Shown in pieces: positions 28,398 to 38,126 of a stretch of DNA of 64,000 nt. Location: the NCBI RefSeq assembly GCF_009906955.1, contig NZ_CP047656.1, positions 1,302,001 through 1,366,000 of the forward strand, given 5' to 3'. Source of the DNA: Paraglaciecola mesophila. GTDB taxonomy: Bacteria; Pseudomonadota; Gammaproteobacteria; Enterobacterales; Alteromonadaceae. Both the position numbers and the translations under genes were made by a program. Under the pieces are notes generated by a model. The model searched no databases, was not told where the DNA came from, and worked only from the letters and a program-made list of their open reading frames with translations. The first letter of the stretch is position 1; the number at the start of each line of letters is the position of its first letter.

Positions 28398-29888
28398 GTG
28401 CACTCAGCTTGGATTATTTTCCCTCAGCAATTATTTGCTGAGCATCCCTGTATTAACGATGAATGCAAGCAGGTCTACTTGGTAGAAGACGATCTATTTT
28501 TTGGTGATAGCATTTATCCCCAGTGCTTTCATCAACAAAAACTGCAATTACATATAGCATCGATGGCGTATTATGAAGATTATTTGCGCGCAAAAGGGCT
28601 GAGCTGCCTCAGCCTGAAATATCAAGAGGGTAGCGCCAGTCAAACTCGACTGTTTACTTTACTTGTCGACCATGGCGTCACGCATATTCATACGTTAGAC
28701 CCAGTCGATTACCTGTTAAAAAAACGACTTGAAGACAACGCCCATCGCAATAACCTTCAGATCACTTGGTACAAGACAGCTGGCTTCTTAAACTCCCAGC
28801 GCCAAAATAGTGCTTATCGAGAACATAAAAACCGCTGGTACATGGCAGACTTTTATCAATTTCAGCGTAAACGTATGAACATCCTCGTTGAAAATGACCA
28901 ACCTGTCGGCGGGCGCTGGAGCTACGATCATGAAAACCGTAAAAAAATTCCTAAGCGCGATCTCGATAAAATCCCAACAATGGAATTAGCAAGTAAGACC
29001 CCCTATCATGTAGCAGCGATCGCTCGCTTGCAAAAAGAGTTTTCACATCACCCTGGAGAGGGGCAAAAAATAATATACCCGGCTACCCATCATGACGCGC
29101 AGCATTGGTTAGATAATTTTTTTGAGCAACGCTTTGATCAATTTGGTCCCTTTGAAGATGCCATAGTAGAAGGCCAAAGTTGGCTATATCACAGTATTCT
29201 TACCCCCATGCTCAACATTGGTTTGTTAACACCTAAACAAGTGATAAGCCAAGCCATACACTATGCTAAAGAGCATGACGTTCCGCTTGCTAGCGTAGAA
29301 GGGTTTGTACGGCAAATTATAGGATGGCGAGAGTTCATGCGGGCGACTTACAATGATTTGGGGGTATCAATGCGTACCGCTAATCATTGGCAGCATCATC
29401 GCGCAATACCAGGGTCGTTTTATCGAGGCGACACCAAAATAGCCCCCATCGACGACACCATAAGGCGTATCTTACAAACAGGCTATTGTCATCACATTGA
29501 GCGGTTGATGGTACTAGGAGGGTTCTTTTTTCTTTGTGAATTCGAACCAAACGAAATATATCGCTGGTTTATGGATATGTTTGTGGATAGCTACGATTGG
29601 GTGATGGTGCCCAATGTGTATGCTATGAGTCAACACGCTGACGGCGGACAAATCACGACTAAACCGTATTTCTGCGGGTCGAATTACATTATAAAAATGA
29701 GTCACTACAAAAAAGGGCCATGGTCGGAGGTTTGGGACGCTTTATATTGGCGCTGGATAATAAAAAACCACACCGAACTTAAAAAAAATCACCGCTGGGC
29801 AATGATGTGCAGCCAAGTGGATAAAATGGTGGAAAGTAAAAAACAAGGGTATCTAAATACCGCTAACCAATTCTTATCACAAATCTAA
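28398..29888 (+). CDS. Cryptochrome/photolyase-family protein (COG3046, FeS-BCP-like) lacking the usual cluster cysteines
   Basis: A 496-residue flavoprotein of the prokaryotic (6-4) photolyase/cryptochrome branch, expected to bind FAD and act in light-driven DNA repair or light sensing. Typical segments: GWREFMR, HHIERLMVLGGFF, WFMDMFVDSYDWVMVPNVY, ADGGQITTKPY. Usual members hold a 4Fe-4S cluster through a Cys-x2-Cys-x12-Cys stretch after the MSxY motif; here residues 434-451 read MSHYKKGPWSEVWDALYW with none of those cysteines. GTG start, with GAGA upstream. It lies directly after the Lrp-type gene but with its own promoter candidate. Confidence 0.88.
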   Translation: MHSAWIIFPQQLFAEHPCINDECKQVYLVEDDLFFGDSIYPQCFHQQKLQLHIASMAYYEDYLRAKGLSCLSLKYQEGSASQTRLFTLLVDHGVTHIHTLDPVDYLLKKRLEDNAHRNNLQITWYKTAGFLNSQRQNSAYREHKNRWYMADFYQFQRKRMNILVENDQPVGGRWSYDHENRKKIPKRDLDKIPTMELASKTPYHVAAIARLQKEFSHHPGEGQKIIYPATHHDAQHWLDNFFEQRFDQFGPFEDAIVEGQSWLYHSILTPMLNIGLLTPKQVISQAIHYAKEHDVPLASVEGFVRQIIGWREFMRATYNDLGVSMRTANHWQHHRAIPGSFYRGDTKIAPIDDTIRRILQTGYCHHIERLMVLGGFFFLCEFEPNEIYRWFMDMFVDSYDWVMVPNVYAMSQHADGGQITTKPYFCGSNYIIKMSHYKKGPWSEVWDALYWRWIIKNHTELKKNHRWAMMCSQVDKMVESKKQGYLNTANQFLSQI

Positions 29889-29906
29889 TTGCTGATAGTG
29901 CGGAGA

Positions 29907-30314
29907 CTATTCACCATTCACCGCGGGGTTCACACCTTCAAAATCGTACAACAACCAACTGATCGCTTTACTTTTGGATTCGTAGGTTCGAATAGGCAGT
30001 TCAAGCTCATGGCAGATATGGTCAATAAATTCGTTGGTATATTCCCCTGGAGCAATTAAACGTGCAATTTTGATTGACGCTAGCCAATTCTCTTTCTTCA
30101 TTTTTTCAAACGCTTCGACTAAGGGCACTGGGTCATAGTTCATGCCTATCTCAGTGAGATCGAGCAAAACGCCCGTTAGCTTGTGCTCAATAGCTAAGGC
30201 AAGTGCCTTTTGGATCACAATACCCATTTTGTCCACATGACTAATGTCACCAGACGCTTCGAAGATAACCAGTTTATTGACTATGTCTAATCTGTGATGT
30301 TGAGTAAAAATCAT
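29907..30314 (-). CDS. STAS/SpoIIAA-like domain protein, paralogue 1
   Basis: A 135-residue soluble protein with alternating beta strands and helices (HHRLDIVNKLVIFEASGD at the start, GVLLDLTEIG in the middle), which resembles STAS or SpoIIAA-like domains. It is clearly paralogous to the protein at 30857-31243 along its entire length (for example QHHRLDIVN against QQHRLDLVN, and SKAISWLLYDFE against SKAIAWLLYDYE). The role is unknown; STAS domains bind partner proteins or nucleotides. It follows ycgN in the same direction, 55 bp downstream. Confidence 0.7.
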   Translation of the reverse strand: MIFTQHHRLDIVNKLVIFEASGDISHVDKMGIVIQKALALAIEHKLTGVLLDLTEIGMNYDPVPLVEAFEKMKKENWLASIKIARLIAPGEYTNEFIDHICHELELPIRTYESKSKAISWLLYDFEGVNPAVNGE

Positions 30315-30369
30315 TTTACTACCTCTTTGAGCCCTTAGGATAACACTCGTTTGTAATAAAACATCCTTA

Positions 30370-30864
30370 TTAATCTGTGTCCTCTATCGGCCATGTGGCG
30401 ATATAATCTTCGAAATCTTCTAATTCGACATCATGATCGAAAACCGTTTTCCCGCGCACTGACATTCCTACCTTGTGCATCTTGGCTTTTTTGCCCTTGT
30501 TTAAAAGTGGGTGCCATGAAGGTAAACCTCGACCTTCGTGCAAACGCCGGTAACTGCAACTGGTCGGCATAAAAAATATGTCATCAATATTCTCTTTGGT
30601 CAATTTTACGCAATCAGGCACCAATACAGTGCGTTCTTCGTAACGAGTGCAGTTGCAGGTTTTCGTGTTCAACAAACCACAGGCAATATTGGTATAATGA
30701 ATTTGTTCACCTGCTTGAATATGCGCTGTTGGGGCGGCTGATTCAGCTTCATCATCATCGATAAATTTATGCAAACAGCATTTAGCACAACCATCACATA
30801 TTGATTCCCATTGTGCTTCGTTCATTTTTTCTAGCGGCGTATCGAGCCAAAATCTATCATTCAT
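30370..30864 (-). CDS. ycgN: YcgN family cysteine cluster protein
   Basis: A 164-residue protein of the YkgJ/YcgN cysteine-cluster family, function unknown, probably metal-binding. The conserved cysteines are in CDGCAKCCLHK, IACGLLNTKTCNC and PTSCSYR. The start at MNDRFWLDTPLEKMN is set by homology; the frame is open further upstream. ATG 30864 overlaps the end of the STAS-like paralogue 2 by eight bases, implying coupled translation. Confidence 0.93.
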   Translation of the reverse strand: MNDRFWLDTPLEKMNEAQWESICDGCAKCCLHKFIDDDEAESAAPTAHIQAGEQIHYTNIACGLLNTKTCNCTRYEERTVLVPDCVKLTKENIDDIFFMPTSCSYRRLHEGRGLPSWHPLLNKGKKAKMHKVGMSVRGKTVFDHDVELEDFEDYIATWPIEDTD

Positions 30865-31243
30865 AATCGTATAATAACCAGGCAATTGCCTTACTTTTCG
30901 TATCAAATGTTTTAATCGGCAGATTGAATTTTTGGGTAATCTCGGCAATTAAACCATGAGTGTGGGAATGAGCGGCATTAGGAACAAGCCTAGCCAATCT
31001 GAGTATACCAAACCAGTCTTCGTCTCGCATGCGAACAAACGCATCTATCATCAAGACGTTGTCATAAGTTACTTTTAACCCAGTGAGATCGAGTAAGATC
31101 CCTTTCAGATTATGTATATGAGCCAAATTGATCGCTTTTTTGATGACCACTTCCATTTTATCAACATGATCTACATGACCCACAGCTTCAAAAATAACCA
31201 ACCTATTGACTAAATCCAATCGGTGTTGCTGTGTGAAAACCAT
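30857..31243 (-). CDS. STAS/SpoIIAA-like domain protein, paralogue 2
   Basis: A 128-residue paralogue of the protein at 29907-30314, sharing strand-helix pattern and motifs (KGILLDLTGLKV against TGVLLDLTEIGM). Its last codons overlap the start of ycgN. The two copies flank ycgN, which suggests duplication inside this operon. The function is unknown. It follows ycgM by 64 bp. Confidence 0.7.
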   Translation of the reverse strand: MVFTQQHRLDLVNRLVIFEAVGHVDHVDKMEVVIKKAINLAHIHNLKGILLDLTGLKVTYDNVLMIDAFVRMRDEDWFGILRLARLVPNAAHSHTHGLIAEITQKFNLPIKTFDTKSKAIAWLLYDYE

Positions 31244-31307
31244 GGTTTACTACTCTTGTTCATTGGCTTATCGCCTGTTTAAATGCTAGCCAAGGGTGAA
31301 TTTTGCT

Positions 31308-31967
31308 TCAAGTAACTTTAGTCTTAATCAATAAATGCTCTTTTAACACTAAGCGCAATTCGTCACCTTCCTTGAGTGGTCCTACCCCCTTAGGTGTACC
31401 TGTTAGCACTATGTCTCCTGGCAATAAGGTAAAACTTTTTGAGATATCCACTAATAAAGACGTTATGCAGTGCATCATATTTGCACTATTGCCTTGTTGC
31501 CTCACGTTATCATTGACCGATAAACTGAATTCAATATTTCCCTCAATATCAATCTTATCGATAGAAACAAAAGGAGAAATGGGGCAACTAAAGTCAAACC
31601 CTTTCGCTCGCTCCCAAGGCTGGCCTTTTGCTTTTAATGCCCCCTGAACGTCACGTAGCGTAAGATCTAACCCTAAACCTACCCCCTGGATACTGCGTTT
31701 AGCCGTGTCTTCATCGCAATCGGTAAGTTGTTTGCCAACCAAAATAGCGATTTCCAGTTCGTTATGGCAACTGCCTTTATCCTTCGGAATGGAAATGGGC
31801 TGCTGTACGTCACACAAAGCTGTGCTGGGCTTTATAAATAACAATGGCTGTTCGGGTACTTCGTTATTTAACTCTTGAATATGTTCAAGATAATTGCGCC
31901 CTACACAAACCACTTTGCCTACGGGTAGATCGATAGGCCGACCATTGACATCATGATGCTGATACAT
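31308..31967 (-). CDS. ycgM: Fumarylacetoacetate hydrolase family protein YcgM
   Basis: A 219-residue FAH-family enzyme, likely an acylpyruvate hydrolase or oxaloacetate-type decarboxylase using a divalent metal. It matches E. coli YcgM throughout: VVCVGRNYLEHI, LFIKPSTALCD, HNELEIAILVG (metal-binding acids) and GDIVLTGTPKGVGP. ATG 31967 directly abuts the stop codon of the lytic transglycosylase gene at 31968, so they are read together. Confidence 0.93.
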   Translation of the reverse strand: MYQHHDVNGRPIDLPVGKVVCVGRNYLEHIQELNNEVPEQPLLFIKPSTALCDVQQPISIPKDKGSCHNELEIAILVGKQLTDCDEDTAKRSIQGVGLGLDLTLRDVQGALKAKGQPWERAKGFDFSCPISPFVSIDKIDIEGNIEFSLSVNDNVRQQGNSANMMHCITSLLVDISKSFTLLPGDIVLTGTPKGVGPLKEGDELRLVLKEHLLIKTKVT

Positions 31968-32963
31968 TTAATTGCCCTTTTTGATGCGATCTGACAAATA
32001 TCCCACAGATACACCGAAGTAACTAGAACGATTCCAGCCCATCAGAGTATGAAAATTATTGTAAACCAAATAGATACGCCCTTTTTCACCATCAGGCATA
32101 ATGAGAGAGGCCTTCACATTCACAGCCGGTAGGGCGCTGCCATCATATTTGCGTACACCTAGGTCTTGCCACTGTTGCAACGTGCGCATTTTAGCTTTTT
32201 CTAACCCAGCTAACGATAAATCAAAGTCAGGGCTCAAGGTTACTTGTCGCCCCCATGTTGCGCTGTCACTCCAGCCTTCTGTTTTTAAAAAATTGGCGAT
32301 TGACGCGAATACATCAGCAGGGTTATTCCAAATATCTTTCTTACCATCACCGTCAAAATCATAGGCATAATGTAAGAAAGATGTCGGCATGAATTGACTC
32401 TGTCCCATGGCCCCAGCCCAAGAGCCTAAGAATTGTTCCTGATTAATATGGCCTTGTTGCAAAATATCTAATGCGGCGTAAAGCTGCTTCTTAAACATGG
32501 TTTCACGACGTCCCTCATAAGCCATAGTCGTCAGTGATGAGATAACAGGATACTTGCCAGTAATTTTGCCAAAGTTACTTTCATTCCCCCATAGCGCCAC
32601 AATAAACCGTGCCTGCACACCAAATTTGTTCTCAACTTGGTGTAGCACATCTTCATGCTCCTTTAGTAACTCAACGGCTTGCTGCACTTTCCAGTCAGGT
32701 ACCCGCGTTGCGAGGTAAGTATCTAAGGTTAGTTTTCGTTCAGGCTGATTTTTATCCGCTGTTACCACTCGTTGGCGAAAAGTGGCATCAGTAAAGACCC
32801 GCTCAAGAAATGATGGTTCGTAGCCTTTGGCGATAGCTTCTTCTTTGAAATTCTGAATATAGCGTTCAAACCCTTCTTGGCTTTTATCAGCTTGTGCGTT
32901 GGCCGGTTCGGGTAGCAGTAAAAGACACGTTATGATTAAAATGTAAAAAGCCAAACGAGACAT
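31968..32963 (-). CDS. Lytic murein transglycosylase, MltB-like
   Basis: A 331-residue periplasmic enzyme that cleaves peptidoglycan glycan strands without hydrolysis. A signal peptide (about 1-24) ends at ANA; there is no lipobox, unlike E. coli MltB. The catalytic Glu is in ALWGNESNFG, and the substrate motif GAMGQSQFMPTSF follows. AAGGAG lies eight bases before ATG 32963, so the longer upstream frame is rejected. It lies between ycgL and ycgM. Confidence 0.92.
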   Translation of the reverse strand: MSRLAFYILIITCLLLLPEPANAQADKSQEGFERYIQNFKEEAIAKGYEPSFLERVFTDATFRQRVVTADKNQPERKLTLDTYLATRVPDWKVQQAVELLKEHEDVLHQVENKFGVQARFIVALWGNESNFGKITGKYPVISSLTTMAYEGRRETMFKKQLYAALDILQQGHINQEQFLGSWAGAMGQSQFMPTSFLHYAYDFDGDGKKDIWNNPADVFASIANFLKTEGWSDSATWGRQVTLSPDFDLSLAGLEKAKMRTLQQWQDLGVRKYDGSALPAVNVKASLIMPDGEKGRIYLVYNNFHTLMGWNRSSYFGVSVGYLSDRIKKGN

Positions 32964-33031
32964 TATACGCTCCTTAAAGAGTAATAAATGGAAAGTCGGA
33001 GAAATAGGAAAAGCGTTTTCCACCCAAGACA

Positions 33032-33322
33032 TTATTCCTTGGGTGTTTGTGCAGCCAGATGTTGCTTGAGTAAATTTTCTTGTGGAGGGGGTAGCTGTAG
33101 ATAAAAACCATTTTTTGTCAATTCGTCTCGCAACGTCTGTATATCAACCTGCCCCAAAGTTCTATCTTTCTTGATAGGCATGATCATAATAAAATGAGGC
33201 GTACCAAACATTTCCATCAATGGTTCAGGAACGCGAGAAAAATCATCACGACCAGGCACATATAAATAAGTATCTGCTTTCCTTGTGCTTTTATACACCG
33301 CGCACAATAAATTAAGCATCAT
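33032..33322 (-). CDS. ycgL: YcgL domain protein
   Basis: A 96-residue small protein of the YcgL family, conserved in gammaproteobacteria, function unknown. It begins CAVYKSTRKADTYLYVPGRDDF, the family signature split over the first 30 residues. Its start overlaps the end of rnd by about ten bases (ATGATG..TAA), so the two genes are coupled. The second of the adjacent ATGs (33319) is equally plausible as start. Confidence 0.92.
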   Translation of the reverse strand: MMLNLLCAVYKSTRKADTYLYVPGRDDFSRVPEPLMEMFGTPHFIMIMPIKKDRTLGQVDIQTLRDELTKNGFYLQLPPPQENLLKQHLAAQTPKE

Positions 33323-34487
33323 TTGATTCCCCCGCTCTGATTGACACCAACATATTCAAACCATCGACATTTTCTAAGGCCCCACGTAAATGTTCCCCTC
33401 GCCAGCCTTCTAGCAAATCGGGTAACAAGCCTTGTGCTCGCGTGTCATCTTCCTTAAACCAGCACCACTTTATTAGTTGGTTGATTTGTTTTTTCGAACC
33501 AATAAGTTCCACAGGTATGTGGAGTTTTTCTGCCGTTTGTACACAGACTTGGCGCACAGCTGCTGCGACTTTTTTAAAGCGTGAGAAATCCACTAGCCGC
33601 TCTACCGGTTGGGGATACTGCGCGGCATCTACTTGCTCAGCTGCGGCAACAATATCAAGCATTGCTTGCCCATTGATACGAATTTCTTGCGGCGTGAGGC
33701 CAGATATTTGATGTAGGGCATTTTTACTCGTAGGCAGTTTTTTCGCGACTTCAACTAAATTGGTTTCCCGCACAACAAAATTCAGTGCCAAATCGCGCTG
33801 TTGCGCTTCTTTGGCTCGCCACGCGGCGAGCTGCTGTAATACATACAAAGACTTACCCGTCACGTGCCAATTGTTTTTGATATTCAAATAGAGCAATTCG
33901 TAAGGAATTTGACTTTGTTTTTTACGTGATAAATTTTCCATTTCAGCAAACACCCAAGCTTGTCGGCCTTGAGCGCGGGTTTTATTCAGTAAAGTGGGAT
34001 AAAGCTGGAACAAGTACAACACGTCATAGGCGGCATAGCGACACTGCTCAGGGGACAAAGGCCTAGCTAGCCAATCGGTGCGCGATTCACCTTTATCTAC
34101 CTGGATATCCAGCATGACTTCAACTAACTTTGCATAGCCTAATGACGGACCCATACCGACGATAGCCGCAGCGAACTGGCTGTCAAAAATAGGTTTAGGC
34201 ACAACGTCCAATGCACAGATAAAGGTTTCAATATCTTCAGAACAGGAGTGCAAAACTTTGACGATATTTTCATCGGTTAGAATCGCTTTAAGTGCACTAA
34301 AGTCACTGATTTCCAATGGGTCAATAAGCGCGATTTGCTGTCCATCGTATATTTGAATCAAACCGAGTTTCGGATACAAAGTACGGGTGCGCACAAACTC
34401 AGTATCAACGGCAATCGCGTCAGCTTTTGCCAATTGAGCGCAATAGGCGTTCAAGGTTTCATTTGTGGTAATTGATATATATTGCAC
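33312..34487 (-). CDS. rnd: Ribonuclease D
   Basis: A 391-residue 3'-5' exoribonuclease for tRNA 3'-end processing. The DEDD catalytic residues are visible (VDTEFVRTRT, HSCSEDIETF, FDSQFAA, YAAYDVLYL), followed by two HRDC-type regions. GTG 34487 is preferred because GGAAAG lies just upstream and the codons between it and the next ATG (34517) come from the fadD terminator. It is coupled to ycgL by overlap. Confidence 0.95.
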   Translation of the reverse strand: MQYISITTNETLNAYCAQLAKADAIAVDTEFVRTRTLYPKLGLIQIYDGQQIALIDPLEISDFSALKAILTDENIVKVLHSCSEDIETFICALDVVPKPIFDSQFAAAIVGMGPSLGYAKLVEVMLDIQVDKGESRTDWLARPLSPEQCRYAAYDVLYLFQLYPTLLNKTRAQGRQAWVFAEMENLSRKKQSQIPYELLYLNIKNNWHVTGKSLYVLQQLAAWRAKEAQQRDLALNFVVRETNLVEVAKKLPTSKNALHQISGLTPQEIRINGQAMLDIVAAAEQVDAAQYPQPVERLVDFSRFKKVAAAVRQVCVQTAEKLHIPVELIGSKKQINQLIKWCWFKEDDTRAQGLLPDLLEGWRGEHLRGALENVDGLNMLVSIRAGESNDA

Positions 34488-34502
34488 GTCTTTCCAAACA
34501 CA

Positions 34503-34526
34503 TAAAAAAGCCAGCAAAAAGCCGGC
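34503..34526 (-). terminator. Terminator after fadD
   Basis: On the minus strand GCCGGC, TTTTT loop, GCTGGC (one G-T pair), then TTTTTT. Confidence 0.75.
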
Positions 34527-34567
34527 GTTTATCTATAAAACAATCACAAGCGTCTTGAACGCTGCCA

Positions 34568-36226
34568 TTATTTCTCGTCGCGAAGTTCTCTGCGCAGTAT
34601 CTTACCAACATTCGATTTTGGAAGCTCGTCTCTAAACTCAACTTTTTTCGGAACCTTGTATCCAGTTAAGTGTTTACGGCAGTGCTCAATCACGTCTTGC
34701 TCTGATAGGCTGTCATCGTGGCGAACCACGAACAACTTCACCACTTCGCCAGATGCTTCATGGGGAACACCTACCGCAGCGACTTCAACAATCCCATCAT
34801 GCATGGCTACGACTTCTTCTATTTCATTCGGAAATACATTAAATCCTGACACCAAAATCATGTCTTTTTTACGATCTACTATATAGAAATAGCCGTCTTC
34901 GTCACAGCGGGCAATATCCCCTGTGGCCAACCAGCCATCATTTATGATCTCATCGGTCGCATCAGGTCTGTTCAAGTACCCTAACATTACCTGCGGACCC
35001 TTAACTAACATTTCTCCTGGCTCGCCGATGCCGACATCTACCCCATTGTCATCAACTAACCGAATATCAGTCGAGGGCAACGGCAAACCAATTGAACCGT
35101 TGTATTGTTCTAACTGAGGCGGGTTAACGCTAACAATAGGGCTGCACTCTGTTAGACCATAGCCTTCAAGTAGCACGTGACCGGTTAGTTTATACCAACG
35201 CTCAGCGACAGAGCGCTGCACCGCCATACCACCACCAAGAGAAAACTTCACATTGGAAAAATCAAGTTCAGCAAAACTTGGGGTATTAAGTAAACCGTTA
35301 AACAGCGTATTGACACCGGTTAACACAGTGAAGGGATACTTACCTAGCTCGTTAACAAACGCGGTCATGTCTCTGGGATTGGTGATCAATAAATTGGCAC
35401 AGCCTAGTTTTAGGAACAACAAGCAGTTCGCCTGCAATGCGAAGATATGATAAAGCGGCAGAGCAGTGACGACCAATTCTTTATTGGGCTCGGTTACGGT
35501 ATTTAAAATCGCCGAAGCTTGTTCTAAGTTAGCCACCATATTTCTATGAGAGAGCATAGCGCCCTTCGATACACCTGTCGTTCCCCCTGTGTATTGCAAA
35601 AACGCAATATCATCGCCACACACATTCGGCCGCTCATAGGATTTGCTTGCCCCTTCTTTCACTGCGTCCATAAACTGCATAGCAGAGGGCAAGGTATAAG
35701 CAGGAACCATTTTTTTCACGTATTTAACAACAAAGTTAGTCAGCCATTTCTTAGGCACTCCTAACATATCGCCTATTTGCGTGAGCAAAACAGACTGAAT
35801 CGGGGTGTCATCAATCACTTCACTTAATGTGCACGCAAAGTTTTCAACAATGATAATGGCTTTGGCGTCAGCATCATTGAGTTGATGCTTAAGTTCCCGT
35901 GCGGTGTATTGAGGGTTAACATTGACCACGACCATTCCAGCACGCAGCACGCCAAACAACGCAATAGGATATTGCAGCAAGTTAGGCATCATAATAGCGA
36001 CCGCATCGCCTTTTTTTAAGCCAGAATGTTGAAGGTAAGCTGCGAATTGCTTAGATTTTTGCTCAAGCTCTTTGAAAGTGATCGACTGACCTAAATTGAT
36101 ATAACTCACGCTGTCAGCGTAAGTTGATACAGCCTGTTCAAATATATCGTTTATAGAAGCGTAACTATCAGGATTGATTTCATGAGGTACTCGAGCGTCA
36201 TAACTCTTTAACCAGGACTTTTCCAC
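34568..36226 (-). CDS. fadD: Long-chain fatty acid-CoA ligase
   Basis: A 552-residue AMP-forming ligase that activates long-chain fatty acids with ATP and CoA for beta-oxidation, at the inner face of the membrane. The adenylation motifs are clear: [27 protein letters not shown], and the C-terminal [13 protein letters not shown] with [18 protein letters not shown] 36226 is chosen because GGAGG lies four bases upstream; the ORF could open further upstream but without a ribosome site. FadR is encoded 11 kb away; I see no convincing FadR site. Confidence 0.96.
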   Translation of the reverse strand: MEKSWLKSYDARVPHEINPDSYASINDIFEQAVSTYADSVSYINLGQSITFKELEQKSKQFAAYLQHSGLKKGDAVAIMMPNLLQYPIALFGVLRAGMVVVNVNPQYTARELKHQLNDADAKAIIIVENFACTLSEVIDDTPIQSVLLTQIGDMLGVPKKWLTNFVVKYVKKMVPAYTLPSAMQFMDAVKEGASKSYERPNVCGDDIAFLQYTGGTTGVSKGAMLSHRNMVANLEQASAILNTVTEPNKELVVTALPLYHIFALQANCLLFLKLGCANLLITNPRDMTAFVNELGKYPFTVLTGVNTLFNGLLNTPSFAELDFSNVKFSLGGGMAVQRSVAERWYKLTGHVLLEGYGLTECSPIVSVNPPQLEQYNGSIGLPLPSTDIRLVDDNGVDVGIGEPGEMLVKGPQVMLGYLNRPDATDEIINDGWLATGDIARCDEDGYFYIVDRKKDMILVSGFNVFPNEIEEVVAMHDGIVEVAAVGVPHEASGEVVKLFVVRHDDSLSEQDVIEHCRKHLTGYKVPKKVEFRDELPKSNVGKILRRELRDEK

Positions 36227-36377
36227 ATTGCCTCCTCGGCGCCACCTCGACCACAGAAAAATGCACAAATGCGATGGTCGACGGTATTATACTACTTATT
36301 GCGCCGCATAATACCCAAAGGCTATAGAAAGATAAACGCAGATCCCTACAAATAATTAACATTTTAACCATAAATAG

Positions 36378-37250
36378 TTAATTTTCGTGTACAAAGTGCA
36401 ATATATGCGCAGAAACTGCCTGCGGATTATCCAGCTGCGGATGATGTGACCCTGGGGCTTGCAAGAATTTAACCTGCTTTATCCAGTTTTTTCGTAGTTC
36501 GGCGTTTTTTTTCACTATTTCGTAACCGTTATCCGCAATGATTAAAATGGTCGGACAAGTAATGGCTTCTAAAAATGCCTGAGCTTGCTCTTCGGTAAGT
36601 CGTAAAGAAGAAAACGTTCTCAGTCGTCTATCTGTAGTGAATTCAAGTTGTCCGTTTATCTCTGTGAGATTACGCTCAACTAATATCGCTGCACAATCCT
36701 CTGAAAATCCACCGGCAATTGCGCGTGCGCGAATAACACTTTGCTTATTTGACGGATGCTTGCCCGTACTCGCCGCACCGGCTAAACGGCTCTCAATAGA
36801 TTCACGTAATTGTGCTGGGCTACTTTCACTTTCTTTAGTAAACGGCCCTAAGGATTCGATTGTTATATATTTACTCACCTTCTCTGGAAAGCAACTGGTA
36901 TACATAGAGCCGATAATGCCGCCCATCGAATGCCCCAGTAAAATAAAATTATCCCAGCCTTGAGACTCGACCACCTCATGTACGTCATAAACAAAGTCAA
37001 CTAAATGATAGTGGGCATCTTTACTGCGGTGATCAGATTTACCATGACCAGCGAGATCCAGTGAGACCAAATAAAAATCGGTTAAATAGCCGGCCAGTGG
37101 TTCAAATGTGGCGGCATTGTCTAGCCAACCATGTAACGCAACAATAAGGGGTTTAGAGGGGTTGCCAAAACCTAGGCCACGGAGCGTGATATTGCGCAGG
37201 GGAAATTCAAGTTCTTGTTTACGAATGTCTTTTATATTCATTTCTTGCAT
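36378..37250 (-). CDS. Alpha/beta hydrolase
   Basis: A 290-residue soluble hydrolase. HGWLDNA forms the oxyanion region, GHSMGG holds the nucleophile Ser, the acid probably lies near ADNGYE, and the His is in PGSHHPQLD. The substrate is unknown: esterase- or thioesterase-like. It lies between slp and fadD on the same strand. A role in lipid metabolism is possible but is suggested only by position. Confidence 0.85.
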   Translation of the reverse strand: MQEMNIKDIRKQELEFPLRNITLRGLGFGNPSKPLIVALHGWLDNAATFEPLAGYLTDFYLVSLDLAGHGKSDHRSKDAHYHLVDFVYDVHEVVESQGWDNFILLGHSMGGIIGSMYTSCFPEKVSKYITIESLGPFTKESESSPAQLRESIESRLAGAASTGKHPSNKQSVIRARAIAGGFSEDCAAILVERNLTEINGQLEFTTDRRLRTFSSLRLTEEQAQAFLEAITCPTILIIADNGYEIVKKNAELRKNWIKQVKFLQAPGSHHPQLDNPQAVSAHILHFVHEN

Positions 37251-37265
37251 GATTTATCCATAAAA

Positions 37266-37312
37266 AAACGGCTATCAGAGATACCAAAAAGGTATGACAT
37301 GAGTAGCCGTTT
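37266..37312 (-). terminator. Terminator after slp
   Basis: AAACGGCTA pairs with TAGCCGTTT, with an inner ATACC/GGTAT pairing, followed on the minus strand by a T-run. Confidence 0.8.
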
Positions 37313-37342
37313 CATCTGCTTTTTACAGCAACACTCGCTAAA

Positions 37343-37939
37343 TCAGTTGCTTTTCGCCTTAGCTGACGACTTCGATTTTGCTGGGCTACTTCGTGTGCGA
37401 TGCGTATTACGTATAATCAGCCGGTTGTGGAACGGGCGATTGTACCAACCGTATCGCCAGTAATCATAAGGCCAAACGCTTATCATATTCACATCAACTT
37501 GCTGAATCTCTTTCCATAAGTAATAGCCACTTGAAGCAAGTGTCGGAAACACATATTCATGCTCACCTACCATACCTTTCTCTAAGCGCACGAAATCACC
37601 GGTAAAGGTCATGGTTCGGCCTTTCTTATACACCATAGGATCTAAGAAACCACTTACATAAACCCGAAAGCGCCCAATACTTTCATCGCCTTGCAGTGGA
37701 CGACCATAACTGCGCAGCGGGTAATACACCATTTCAATCAGTGTATCATTGGGTTTGTTTTCCACTTTAGCTATCACCCCGCCCCAACGAGCCTTCTGAC
37801 CTAAAACATCTTTAGATTTCGACGCCGCTTCTTGATACGTAATCAAGTTCGTCTCATCAGGTAACTGAATTTGCTCCGGAAGTGTTGAACAACCTGCTAA
37901 CCACATTGTAACGAATAGGAAACCTATTTTAGTGTACAT
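37343..37939 (-). CDS. slp: Slp family outer membrane lipoprotein
   Basis: A 198-residue outer-membrane lipoprotein of the Slp/YeaY family (starvation or stationary-phase lipoprotein). Lipobox LAGC gives the lipidated Cys at 17. The family core is present: SKDVLGQKARWGGVIAKVEN, GRFRVYVSGFLDP, GRTMTFTGDF. The C-terminus adds a basic tail rich in Ser/Lys/Ala (SSPAKSKSSAKAKSN) not usual for the family. Its function is unknown beyond association with the envelope. Confidence 0.88.
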   Translation of the reverse strand: MYTKIGFLFVTMWLAGCSTLPEQIQLPDETNLITYQEAASKSKDVLGQKARWGGVIAKVENKPNDTLIEMVYYPLRSYGRPLQGDESIGRFRVYVSGFLDPMVYKKGRTMTFTGDFVRLEKGMVGEHEYVFPTLASSGYYLWKEIQQVDVNMISVWPYDYWRYGWYNRPFHNRLIIRNTHRTRSSPAKSKSSAKAKSN

Positions 37940-38126
37940 AACGACCTCGACAAAAATACATCAATGAACTAACGATACTACAGATCTGGCTAAAGCAGAA
38001 CTTAACAATCTTTAAATGGCTTGTATCAAAACGTTACAGGCAGGAAGCATACTAAGGGACAGTTTTACTAAGGTAGTGACTCTAAAAGGCTTATTTAAAC
38101 AACAAGAAAGCGTTGCTAACTGGCAC

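Noticed and set aside
36241..36300. Possible FadR operator before fadD (TGGTCGAC within the region)
   Set aside because: The known FadR site has TGGTC-N-GACCA; here the halves abut and the right half is wrong. A TATAAT on the minus strand at 36286-36291 has no matching -35 box.
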